A stretch of DNA of 64,000 bases from an uncultured Collinsella sp. (GTDB lineage Bacteria > Actinomycetota > Coriobacteriia > Coriobacteriales > Coriobacteriaceae): assembly GCA_958443615.1 (NCBI GenBank), contig CAUCLI010000001.1, forward strand, positions 248,001 through 312,000, read 5' to 3'. Of this stretch, positions 31,847 through 39,719 are shown piece by piece (position 1 is the first letter of the stretch; each line of letters opens with the position of its first letter). The position numbers and the translations under genes were made by a program. A model generated the notes under the pieces. The model was given only the letters and a program-made list of their open reading frames with translations, made no database searches and was not told the origin of the DNA.

Positions 31847-31908
31847 ATCGAGTGAGCGGTTTTCCTTCATTTCAGATGGTTCAAATGAAGGAAAACCGCT
31901 CACTCGAT
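31847..31908. repeat. Right hairpin element of the AbiEi/nuclease-like cassette
   Basis: Perfect 22-bp inverted repeat (31847-31868 with 31887-31908), same arm sequence as 30418-30481, 18-base loop ATTTCAGATGGTTCAAAT. It begins 13 bases after the stop of the AbiEi-like gene and might also end its transcript, although no T-run follows. Confidence 0.9.
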
Positions 31909-31931
31909 GAATTGCGAGAGCTGTTGCTCGC

Positions 31932-31997
31932 GCTGCCGGCAGGTCGCGCTGCCGGCAGGTCGCGCTGGTCGGCAGGTCGCGCTGGTCGGCCAGCTGG
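31932..31997. repeat. 16-17-bp tandem repeat
   Basis: GCTGCCGGCAGGTCGC twice (31932-31947, 31948-31963), then two diverged copies GCTGGTCGGCAGGTCGC and GCTGGTCGGCCAGCTGG. Non-coding, just outside the right hairpin and ending 14 bases before the stop of the minus-strand DeoR gene. Confidence 0.8.
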
Positions 31998-32011
31998 CGC
32001 TCACCGGGGCG

Positions 32012-32776
32012 CTACTCCGCGACGATGAGACTCGTGACGGATTCGACGGCGGCGCGCTGCGCGGGTGTGATCCCGTCGTCGGTCACCACGGCGTCGATGC
32101 GGTCGAGGTTGTAGAAGTTGTAAAAGTCGAGCTGACCGAGCTTGCTGGAGTCGCACACGAGGAAGCGCGACGCCGCACGATCGCATGCGAGGGCCTGGAG
32201 GCGCCCCTCCTCGAGGTTCGAGCAGGAGATGACGCTGGACATGACGCCGTTGGTGCCGATGAAGCACTTGTCGATGCCCAGCGGGGCGAGCGAGTCCTCG
32301 GCCACGGGCCCCACGAACGAACCCGACCTGCGGCGATATTGACCGCCGATGCAGCAGATCTCGAGGTCGGGATGGATCTGGAGCATGTTGAGGGCGATGA
32401 TGCTGCTCGTGACGACGCGCAGGCGCATGGAGGGAAGCGCGCGGGCGATGGCCGCGCAGGTCGACCCGGGACCCAGGAAGATCGTGTCGTCGGGCTCGAT
32501 GAGGGCGCATGCCGCCAGGGCGATCTTTTGCTTTTCGGCCTGGCGAATGGCCAGCTTGTCGAAGTAGGGCGCCTCGGAGGGCGTCGAGGGCGTGTCGTCG
32601 GAAAGGCGGATGCCCCCGTGCTCGCGCACGACGACCCCCGTGGCGGCGAGTTCATCGAAGTCGCGGCGGACGGTCATCTCCGAGATGTCGAAAATCCTCG
32701 CGGCCTGGCGGACGGAGACGACGCCTCGCTGCGCGCAGAGTTCCATGAGTTGCTCGTGGCGTTGGGTTTTAAGCAT
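32012..32776 (-). CDS. DeoR/GlpR-family regulator (first of a tandem pair)
   Basis: 254 residues. DeoR-type winged helix at the N-terminus (MELCAQRGVVSVRQAARIFD, ISEMTVRRDFDELAATG), then a sugar-phosphate-sensing isomerase-like domain (DTIFLGPGSTCAAIARALP; FIGTNGVMSSV). The start at 32776 (MLKTQRHEQ) is 13 bases after the stop of the second DeoR gene, so both form an operon divergent from PTS 2. DeoR proteins usually repress adjacent sugar operons until a phosphorylated sugar binds. Confidence 0.93.
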   Translation of the reverse strand: MLKTQRHEQLMELCAQRGVVSVRQAARIFDISEMTVRRDFDELAATGVVVREHGGIRLSDDTPSTPSEAPYFDKLAIRQAEKQKIALAACALIEPDDTIFLGPGSTCAAIARALPSMRLRVVTSSIIALNMLQIHPDLEICCIGGQYRRRSGSFVGPVAEDSLAPLGIDKCFIGTNGVMSSVISCSNLEEGRLQALACDRAASRFLVCDSSKLGQLDFYNFYNLDRIDAVVTDDGITPAQRAAVESVTSLIVAE

Positions 32777-32789
32777 GTGTCGCGGCTTC

Positions 32790-33554
32790 CTATTCGGTGA
32801 TGACGGTGGTGTACGCGCTGAGCGCTTCGACGGCATCGGGGGTCGCATCGGGGTTGACGAACGCCGCGTCGATCTGCTCGAGCGTGGTGAACATGCAGAA
32901 GTCGCGCACCCCGACCTTGTCGGCATCGAGGACCAGGTAAGACTCCGCCGCCCGCGTGCAGGCATCGCTCAGGAGGGCGCCGACATCCGGGTGGGAGCCG
33001 AAGACCTCGTTGCCGAACACGCCGGTCGCCGAGACGAAGGCCTTGTTGGTCGAGATCCCGTGGAATCCACGGCTGCCGTAAGGGGTCGTGAACACGCGCG
33101 TGTCCTGGCGAAGCGTCCCGCCCACGAGAAACAGCTCGACGTGGGGGTTGTCGGCCAGGAGGTTCAGCACGGGCATGCTGTTGGTGACCACGCGGATATC
33201 GGCTTGGGGCAGGTAGTCGCACATGAGCTCGAGCGTGGTGCCGCCGCCCAAAAAGATGGTGTCGCCCGGTTGGACGATGCGGGCCGCGGCTTTGGCCGCA
33301 GCGCGCTTCTGCTCGACGGAGCGCAGCTTCTTCTCGGCGTGCGAGCGCACGCGCAAAAGGGAGCTGCCGCGCGCGGAGCGGGGGAGCTGGGCGCCGCCGT
33401 GCACGCGGACCACCAGGCCCTCCTCGGCCATCTCACCCAGATCGCGGCGAACGGTCATATCGGAGACCCCGAGCGCGTCGGCGATGGTTTTCACGGTGAC
33501 CGTTTGGCGCTGTTTGAGCAAGTCGAGAATGACCTGCTGGCGTTCGGATTTCAT
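32790..33554 (-). CDS. DeoR/GlpR-family regulator (second of a tandem pair)
   Basis: 254 residues with the same architecture: helix-turn-helix (QTVTVKTIADALGVSDMTVR, RDLGEMAEEG) and DeoRC domain (DTIFLGGGTTLELMCDYLP; VFGNEVFGSHPDVGALLSDA). The start at 33554 follows GGAGGAG. It is the promoter-proximal gene of the pair and shares the 33555-33879 intergenic region with PTS 2, its likely target. Two adjacent paralogues suggest that two effectors or two operons (PTS 2/sulfatase and lac) are controlled separately. Confidence 0.93.
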   Translation of the reverse strand: MKSERQQVILDLLKQRQTVTVKTIADALGVSDMTVRRDLGEMAEEGLVVRVHGGAQLPRSARGSSLLRVRSHAEKKLRSVEQKRAAAKAAARIVQPGDTIFLGGGTTLELMCDYLPQADIRVVTNSMPVLNLLADNPHVELFLVGGTLRQDTRVFTTPYGSRGFHGISTNKAFVSATGVFGNEVFGSHPDVGALLSDACTRAAESYLVLDADKVGVRDFCMFTTLEQIDAAFVNPDATPDAVEALSAYTTVITE

Positions 33555-33879
33555 GGCTCCTCCGTCTTGGTGGGCATCGGCGCGCGGTGCCGGCAAACGG
33601 GCGCGCGATGTTCGTTTGTGTGAAACGCTCGAGAACGCGTGATGTTCACTTTATTAAAAGTAACAACATTATTAAACATCTTGTAAACAACACCAAGGAA
33701 ATACCGTTCATGGCGAAAAACGCTACGTTCGCGGAAAAATTAGCAGGATTACGCATTAAAACGGGAGGTCAGAAAGAATGGGCAAAGACGAAGCTTGACA
33801 GAGAATCAAACATCAACGAACATAACCGTAACAAAACGAACAGAAACCAACACTGGTTTCACACAGGAAGGAATCGCAG
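33555..33879. promoter_or_regulatory. AT-rich divergent promoter region of the DeoR pair and PTS 2
   Basis: An AT-rich 325-base region. TTGTAAACAA at 33681-33690 is the reverse complement of TTGTTTACAA at the lacA promoter (42830-42839), a candidate shared operator. A short frame starting at 33710 (MAKNATFAEKLAGLRIKTGG), with AAGGAA upstream, runs into the IIA gene to 33949; its first 20 residues resemble the start of an XRE-type helix-turn-helix, but the rest does not. It is not called as a gene. Confidence 0.5.
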
Positions 33880-34317
33880 ATGCGTATCGGTGTCATCCTC
33901 GCAAGCCACGGAGAGTTCGCTCAGGCCGCCCTCGGCGCCGTCGAGATGATCGCGGGCAAGCAGCCCGACGTCATCGCCCTCGGCCTCACCGCCGAGAAGA
34001 GCCTGGAGACCTTCGAGGCCGAGATGCGCGAGGCCTACGAGACCCTCAACGCCGAGTGCGACCTCGTGGTGACCCTGTGCGACATCTACGGCGGCACCCC
34101 CTTCAACGTCACCACCCGCTGCCTGCTCAACGGTATGGACATGGTGGCCTACACCGGCCTGTCCATGCCCGTGGCCGTGGAGCTGCTCCTCACCCGTGAC
34201 GGCCTCGATTCGGCCGACGCCGTGCGCAAGCAGCTCGAGGGCGCCCACGCCACCGCGCAGCAGCCGATCTGCGCCCCGGTCCCGGCCGCCGAGGACGAGG
34301 ACGACCTCGACCTCTAA
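33880..34317 (+). CDS. PTS mannose-family IIA component (PTS 2)
   Basis: 145-residue IIA with the phosphorylation site His10 in RIGVILASHGEFAQA and the signature LCDIYGGTPFNVTT. First gene of the second permease (IIA-IIB-IIC-IID), which leads into the sulfatase genes. RBS AGGAAGGA precedes the start. The C-terminus ends in an acidic tail (AAEDEDDLDL), as in the IIA of PTS 1. Confidence 0.95.
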   Translation: MRIGVILASHGEFAQAALGAVEMIAGKQPDVIALGLTAEKSLETFEAEMREAYETLNAECDLVVTLCDIYGGTPFNVTTRCLLNGMDMVAYTGLSMPVAVELLLTRDGLDSADAVRKQLEGAHATAQQPICAPVPAAEDEDDLDL

Positions 34318-34440
34318 GGCCTGCGGCTCAAGCCAAGGTACCTCGGGGCGGGCAGCGAACTCCCATGCGATGCGCGCCCCTTGCCGCCACGCGGCATATA
34401 CGCGAGTACGAAGCGAAGTGCGAACGACAAGGAGAACATC

Positions 34441-34917
34441 ATGGCACTCAAACTCGTCGACATCGATGACCGCCTGATCCACGGCCAGGTCGCCACCACC
34501 TGGATCCCCGATTTCGGCATCGAGTCCGCCATCATCGTTTCCGACAAGGTCGCCAACGACCCCGTCCAGAAGTCCGTCGCCGGCCTCGCCGCCCCCGACA
34601 TCAAGGTCTCCGTCTTCGGCGTCGAGAAGTTCATCGAGGTTCTCAAGAAGACCGAGCTCAAGAAGGCCACGATGGTGCTCTTCACCAACCCCATCGACGC
34701 CCTCAAGCTGCACGAGAACGGCCTGCCGTTCGACTACCTGAACGTCTCCGGCATGCGCTTCAACGACCAGCGTCACCGCCTGCACAAGAACATGTCCGTC
34801 ACCGCCGAGGAGAAGGCCGCCTTCGAGGAGCTCATCGGCCTGGGCGTCGAGTGCTGGATGCAGACCACCACGCGCGATTCCAAGGAGCCCGTGTCCGAGC
34901 TCCTCAAGAACTACTAA
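34441..34917 (+). CDS. PTS mannose-family IIB component (PTS 2)
   Basis: 158-residue IIB with the phosphorylated His14 in DIDDRLIHGQVATTW. Full length, with late family segments ENGLPFDYLNVSGMRF. The start at 34441 follows AAGGAGAAC. Lies 123 bases after IIA and 80 bases before IIC. Confidence 0.94.
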   Translation: MALKLVDIDDRLIHGQVATTWIPDFGIESAIIVSDKVANDPVQKSVAGLAAPDIKVSVFGVEKFIEVLKKTELKKATMVLFTNPIDALKLHENGLPFDYLNVSGMRFNDQRHRLHKNMSVTAEEKAAFEELIGLGVECWMQTTTRDSKEPVSELLKNY

Positions 34918-34997
34918 GTAGGTAACCATCTCCGGGCATGTGGGCCCGGGGTGTGCCCATCGAAGCGAACGATGGGCGAATAGGGAAGGAGAGGCTT

Positions 34998-35806
34998 ATG
35001 CTTCAGGCACTTCTGCTCGCCATCTGGGCGGGTCTGTGCACCTGGGACCAGTTCGGTCCCCACCTGGGCTTCCGCAAGCCCCTGCTGGCGTCCGTCGGCG
35101 TCGGCATCATCCTCGGCGACATGACGACCGCCATCATGATCGGCGCGACCATGGAGCTCATGTGGCTCGGCGTCAACAACATCGGCGCCTATGTTCCGCC
35201 GGATGTCATCTCCGGTACCATCTGGGCGCTGCCCTCGGCATCATGGGTGGCGGCGACACCGCTTCCGCCATCGCGCTCGCCGTTGCCATCGGCATCCCGA
35301 CCGCGACCCTCGTTCAGCAGCTGAACATCCTGGTCATGACCACCAACGTCTCGCTCGTCCACGGTGCCGACAAGGCCATCGAGTCCGGTAAGTTCAACGC
35401 CGTGAACAAGTTCTTCTGGACCGGCGCCTTCTGCTTCTTCCTGACGCGCGCCGTCCCGGTCTTCATCGCCACGGGCATCGGCTCCTTCGTGATCGAGGAC
35501 ATCATGAACTTCCTGCAGAACCAGGTTCCGTGGGTCCTCTCCGGCTTCTCCACCGCCGGTGGCATGATGCCCGCCGTCGGTCTGGCCATGCTCCTCACCA
35601 TGATGATGAAGAAGAACATGTGGATCTTCCTGCTCGCCGGCTTCATCATGGCCGCCTTCCTCAACGTCCCGACCGTGGGCATCGCCCTGGCCGCCTGCGC
35701 CGCCGCCGGCGTGTGGGACGTCATTACCGAGGGCCAGAAGAATCAGCCCGCCCCTGCCGCCGCTGCTGCCGCCGGCTCCGATGATGACGAGGAGTACGAT
35801 CTCTAA
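34998..35806 (+). pseudogene. PTS mannose-family IIC component (PTS 2), frameshifted
   Basis: Begins normally (MLQALLLAIWAGLCTWDQFG after GAAGGAGAGG) and stays in the IIC family to ISGTIW. At 35223-35227 the sequence TGGGCGCTGCC forces a frame change: the expected continuation GAALGIMGGGDTASAIAL is in the +1 neighbouring frame. Restoring one G to the GGG run at 35224-35226 rebuilds one continuous protein of about 269 residues ending DDDEEYDL. Homopolymer loss can be a sequencing error, real inactivation or phase variation. The stop overlaps the IID start (TAATG), and IID is intact. Confidence 0.85.
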
Positions 35807-36636
35807 TGGGTAAGATCTCTAAGTCCACCCTGAACAAGGTCCTGCTGCGCACCCAGGGTTGCCAGTTCGCGCACAACTACGAGCGCATGCAGTCGCTGTC
35901 TTTGACCTACTGCTTCGCCCCCGTTCTCGAGGAGCTCTACAAGGACGCCCCCAAGGAGGAGCGCGTCAACGCCATGAAGCGCCACCTCGAGTACTTCAAC
36001 ACCCACCCGCTCGCGATCCCCTTCATCCTCGGCATCACCGCCGCTCTGGAGGAGTCCACGGATGAGGACCAGAAGGACACCGTCGTCGGCATCAAGACCT
36101 CCCTCATGGGTCCCTTCGCCGGCCTGGGCGACTCCCTGCTGAACCTCACCTGGTTCCCGATCGCCGGCTCCATCGGCGCCTCCATGTGCGTCGACAACGG
36201 CTCCATCGTGGGCCCGCTCGTGATGTTCCTGCTCATCAACCTGCTGTACTGGCCGCTGAAGTACTTCGGCCTGCACAAGGGTTACGAGATGGGCATGGAG
36301 CTCGTCGAGAAGGCGGGCGTCCAGGTCTTCGACCGTCTGGGCAACCTCGCCAACGTGCTGGGCGTCATGGTCACCGGCGGCCTCATCGCCACGACCGTCA
36401 AGCTCAAGCTCGCCGTGCAGTTCGCCTTCGGTGAGGGCGACCCGCTGGTGCTCCAGGATCAGCTCGACAAGGTGCTGCCCTTCCTGCTGCCCGTGGTTCT
36501 GACCTTCATCTGCTACCGCCTGCTCAAGAAGGGCCAGGGCAAGAACTCCGCTCAGATCATCATCGGCCTGATCGTGTTCTCCCTCGTGTTCGCCGCCATC
36601 GGCTTCTACTTCCCGGCGTTCAAGATCTTCGCCTAA
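35806..36636 (+). CDS. PTS mannose-family IID component (PTS 2)
   Basis: 276-residue IID, standard length. Signatures LLRTQGCQFAHNYERMQSLS near the N-terminus and GIKTSLMGPFAGLGDSLLNL in the middle, then the terminal membrane helices (LLPVVLTFICYRLLKKGQG). Start codon shares a base with the IIC stop. Followed by a terminator, so the sulfatase genes downstream probably have their own promoter or rely on read-through. Confidence 0.95.
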   Translation: MGKISKSTLNKVLLRTQGCQFAHNYERMQSLSLTYCFAPVLEELYKDAPKEERVNAMKRHLEYFNTHPLAIPFILGITAALEESTDEDQKDTVVGIKTSLMGPFAGLGDSLLNLTWFPIAGSIGASMCVDNGSIVGPLVMFLLINLLYWPLKYFGLHKGYEMGMELVEKAGVQVFDRLGNLANVLGVMVTGGLIATTVKLKLAVQFAFGEGDPLVLQDQLDKVLPFLLPVVLTFICYRLLKKGQGKNSAQIIIGLIVFSLVFAAIGFYFPAFKIFA

Positions 36637-36664
36637 TCGCGAGCTTGCCATAAGGCAAATCGTT

Positions 36665-36703
36665 CGAGGCCCGCGACCCGCATGTCGGGCGCGGGCCTCG
36701 TTG
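36665..36703 (+). terminator. Terminator of PTS operon 2
   Basis: CGAGGCCCGCG and complement around a 14-base loop, then TTGT. Located 28 bases after the IID stop. Confidence 0.75.
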
Positions 36704-36721
36704 TCTCACGTGCAATCAGGG

Positions 36722-36758
36722 GCGTGTGCAATTGGGGACGTACCCCTTTTACACATGC
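36722..36758. repeat. REP-like single arm (copy 4)
   Basis: GTGTGCAATTGGGGACGTAC followed by CCCTTTTACACATGC. It shares the ends (GTGCAAT and TTTTACACAT) and the GGGGACG core of the REP-like family, with a GGGGACGTACCCC palindromic centre. Lies between the PTS 2 terminator and the first sulfatase gene. Confidence 0.7.
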
Positions 36759-36837
36759 CGTCGCTGGCCTGCCCTTCGCCTTCGGCACCTGCCAGGCGCC
36801 GCCCGGCGCCAATGGCACATCTATCGAAAGGATGCCA

Positions 36838-38334
36838 ATGAGAACCGTCCTCGTGCTCATGGATACCCTGCGTCGCGACGTCCTGTCGTGCTACAACCCC
36901 ACGACCGACGTCCAGACGCCCAATCTCGACGCCTTCGCGGCCCAGTCCTGCGTGTTCGACAACCACTGGATCGGCTCGGCGCCGTGCATGCCGGCCCGCC
37001 GCGACATCCTCACCGGTCGCTACAACTTCCTCGAGCGCCCCTGGGGCCCCATCGAGCCCTTCGATGTGACGCTGCCCGCCTGCCTGCGCGCGCAGGGCAA
37101 CTTCTGCCACATCACCACCGACCACTGCCACTACCTGCGCACCGGTGGCGAGGGCTACCTGCAGGAGTTCAACACCTGGGATTACTACCGCGGCCAGGAG
37201 GGCGACCCGTGGGTCAGCCGCATCGACGAGCCGAACAACATGCCCGAGACCTTCTACGGCCGCGTGCGCGAGCAGTACCAGAAGAACCGCCAGCTGTGGC
37301 CCAACGAGGAGGACATGCCGAGCCCCAAGACCTTCCAGTCCGCCTGTGACTGGATCGACGGCAACGCCGGCGCCGACGACTTCTTCCTCATGGTCGAGGC
37401 CTTCGATCCGCACGAGCCCTTCGACGTGCCGGACAAGTACATGGAGATGTACGGCGGCACCGGTGAGCTCGACCGCGATTACTTCGAGATCCCCGAGTAC
37501 AAGCGCGTGTCCGCCACCGATGTGAACGCGGATGCCGAGGATTACCTGCAGCGCCGCTACAAGGCCCTCGTCACCATGACCGACCACTGGTTCGGCAAGC
37601 TCATCGACAAGCTGGCCGAGCGCGGCATGCTCGAGGACACCATGGTCATGGTCACCACCGATCACGGCTACTTCCTGGGTGAGCGCGACTACATGGGCAA
37701 GAACTACATGCACCTGTACAACGAGCTCGCGCATCTGCCGTTCATCGTGCACTTCCCGGGCAACGCCCGCGCCGGCGAGCACGCCCATCAGCTCACGCAG
37801 GCCATCGACATCATGCCCACTGTGCTCGAGGCCCATGGCTGCGAGATCCCCTCGGACGTGTGCGGCGCCTCCCTGGTCCCGCTCATGACGGATGCCGACG
37901 CGCCCACCCGTGACTACGCCCTGTACGGCGTGCACGCCATGACCGTCAACGTCACCGACGGCCGCTACACCTACTTCCGCGCCCCGGTGGCCGGCAACCA
38001 GCCGTGCTTCGAGTACGCCGCGCTGCCGCACACCATCCGCAAGAAGATGGGTTCGGACTGCCCGGAGGAGATCGAGTGCGGTCGCTACTTCAAGCGCACC
38101 AAGTACCCGCTGTTCAAGATCCCCTGCAAGAAGCCGGCTCAGATCGAGGGCGCCACGCCGCTCGCCGAGGTGGAGCAGACGATGCTGTTCGACCTGGAGA
38201 ACGACTACGGCCAGGTCAACAACCTCGCCGGCAAGGGCGATCCGGCGGAGCAGCATATGATCGACCTGCTGCTGCGCGGTCTCGAGGAGCACGAGTCTCC
38301 TGCCGAGCAGAAGGAACGCCTGGGCTTGGCCTAA
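36838..38334 (+). CDS. Cys-type sulfatase (first)
   Basis: 498-residue arylsulfatase-superfamily enzyme that hydrolyses sulfate esters. The metal-binding N-terminus (VLMDTLRRD) and the modification motif C-x-P-x-R are clear: SAPCMPARRDILTGR, with Cys50 as the residue converted to formylglycine. Further metal ligands at TTDHGYFLGERD. No signal peptide, so it acts in the cytosol on imported sulfated sugars, which fits its place next to PTS 2. The start at 36838 is spaced correctly from GAAAGGA; the ATG two codons earlier is too close. The anSME gene follows after an intercistronic hairpin. Confidence 0.94.
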   Translation: MRTVLVLMDTLRRDVLSCYNPTTDVQTPNLDAFAAQSCVFDNHWIGSAPCMPARRDILTGRYNFLERPWGPIEPFDVTLPACLRAQGNFCHITTDHCHYLRTGGEGYLQEFNTWDYYRGQEGDPWVSRIDEPNNMPETFYGRVREQYQKNRQLWPNEEDMPSPKTFQSACDWIDGNAGADDFFLMVEAFDPHEPFDVPDKYMEMYGGTGELDRDYFEIPEYKRVSATDVNADAEDYLQRRYKALVTMTDHWFGKLIDKLAERGMLEDTMVMVTTDHGYFLGERDYMGKNYMHLYNELAHLPFIVHFPGNARAGEHAHQLTQAIDIMPTVLEAHGCEIPSDVCGASLVPLMTDADAPTRDYALYGVHAMTVNVTDGRYTYFRAPVAGNQPCFEYAALPHTIRKKMGSDCPEEIECGRYFKRTKYPLFKIPCKKPAQIEGATPLAEVEQTMLFDLENDYGQVNNLAGKGDPAEQHMIDLLLRGLEEHESPAEQKERLGLA

Positions 38335-38353
38335 GACGTATACGGTGATTGTG

Positions 38354-38399
38354 CGGGCCGGACGCCGCCGCCTCGGGTAAGGTGGTGGTGTCCGGCCCG
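38354..38399 (+). terminator. Intercistronic hairpin between sulfatase and maturase
   Basis: CGGGCCGGAC and complement around a 26-base GC-rich loop that can itself pair. No T-run, so it is more likely an RNA-processing or stabilising hairpin than a full terminator. Confidence 0.4.
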
Positions 38400-38437
38400 A
38401 TGAGTGAGGGCGAGTCTGCGCGAAGGGGGCATGTGCC

Positions 38438-39538
38438 ATGTGCGCGAAGCATATCGGCTTTTTGATAAAACCGGCATCGAGCGCCTGCAACATGCGGTGC
38501 AGGTACTGCTTTTACTGCGACGTCGCCGCCCATCGCGAGGAGCGCCGCGCCCGCGTCATGGGCGAGGACGTGGCGGGCGCCATCATCGACCGCGCGCTCG
38601 CCGTGGCGCCCGACGCCCGCATCTCGTTCGCCTTCCAGGGCGGCGAGCCCACCTTGGCCGGCCTGGACTTCTTCCGCTCGTTCGTCGCGCAGGTGGAGGA
38701 GCGCCGTGAGGGCCAACAGGTGAGCTGGGCGCTGCAGACCAACGGATATCTGATCGACGAGGAATGGGCCGAGTTCTTCGCCGAACACCGCTTCCTCATC
38801 GGGGTCTCGGTCGACGCCTATCGCGACCTGCATGATTCGATGCGCCCCGACGCGCATGGCGACGCGACGTATTCGCGCATCATGCGCGGCGTGCGCCTGC
38901 TGCGAGATCGCGGCGTGGACGTCAACATCCTGTCGGTCCTCACCTCGCAGATGGCCGCGCACCCCCAGCGCGTCTTCTCCTTCATCAAGCAGGAAAAGAT
39001 CTCGCACATCCAGTTCATCCCGTGTCTGCCCGGCCTCGACGACGAGGCGGACACCTTCTCGCTCGCCCCGCGCGAGTTCTCCTCGTTCTACCGCCGCCTG
39101 TTCGACCTGTGGTGGCGCGAGCTGGGGTCCGGGCGCTATGTGAGCATCTGGCTGTTCGAGAACGTCATGCAGATGGCGCTCGGGCAGTTCCCCTCGCAGT
39201 GCGGCATGCTCGGGCGCTGCGCCCCGCAGTTCGTGGTGGAATCCGACGGCTCGGTGTACCCGTGCGATTTCTACGCGTTGGACGAGTACCGCGTGGGCGA
39301 CATCCGCACCGATAGCCTGGAGGACATGGCGACGTGCGAGACGATGCGCGCGTTTTTGGGCGAGCCGCGACGCGCCTGCTCACAGTGCGCGACCTGCCCC
39401 TTCGAGGGAATCTGCCATCGCAACTGCAAGCGCCTGAACATCGCTTACTATGACGAGGGTTACTGCGGTCTGCGCGAGTTCCTGGAATACGCCTATCCGG
39501 GCCTGCAGCGCGTGGCGCGCATGCTCACGCGGCGCTAG
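38438..39538 (+). CDS. Anaerobic sulfatase-maturating enzyme (radical SAM, anSME)
   Basis: 366-residue radical SAM enzyme that oxidises the active-site Cys of sulfatases to formylglycine without oxygen. The radical-SAM cluster motif CxxxCxxC is CNMRCRYC (Cys17, 21, 24), followed by FAFQGGEPTLAG. The C-terminal SPASM region carries auxiliary cluster cysteines (CGMLGRC, VYPCDFYALDEYRVG, CSQCATCPFEGICHRNCKR), the arrangement of anSMEs. It sits between the two Cys-type sulfatase genes it should activate, a strong functional match. The start at 38438 has a weak upstream site (AAGGGGG). Confidence 0.95.
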   Translation: MCAKHIGFLIKPASSACNMRCRYCFYCDVAAHREERRARVMGEDVAGAIIDRALAVAPDARISFAFQGGEPTLAGLDFFRSFVAQVEERREGQQVSWALQTNGYLIDEEWAEFFAEHRFLIGVSVDAYRDLHDSMRPDAHGDATYSRIMRGVRLLRDRGVDVNILSVLTSQMAAHPQRVFSFIKQEKISHIQFIPCLPGLDDEADTFSLAPREFSSFYRRLFDLWWRELGSGRYVSIWLFENVMQMALGQFPSQCGMLGRCAPQFVVESDGSVYPCDFYALDEYRVGDIRTDSLEDMATCETMRAFLGEPRRACSQCATCPFEGICHRNCKRLNIAYYDEGYCGLREFLEYAYPGLQRVARMLTRR

Positions 39539-39719
39539 GGCCCGCATCGAGGTCCCGCGCCCCGCGGCGTTTCGCGGTGCCGGGTCCGCGCGCCCAAGCG
39601 CCCGTGCCTTGTGCCGCCGCCCGCGCCGCCTGTCCTCCCGCGGCACCCGTCCTCCCGCGGCGCCGCCCGCCTACCGGTCTCTTTGTCCCGACCTTCTTCT
39701 CACGAGCTTGGAGGTTTTC

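Noticed and set aside
36706..38493. A 595-codon frame opposite the first sulfatase gene, and a similar one at 39525-41837
   Set aside because: Both are antisense to clear Cys-type sulfatases and are His/Val/Gly-rich without motifs.
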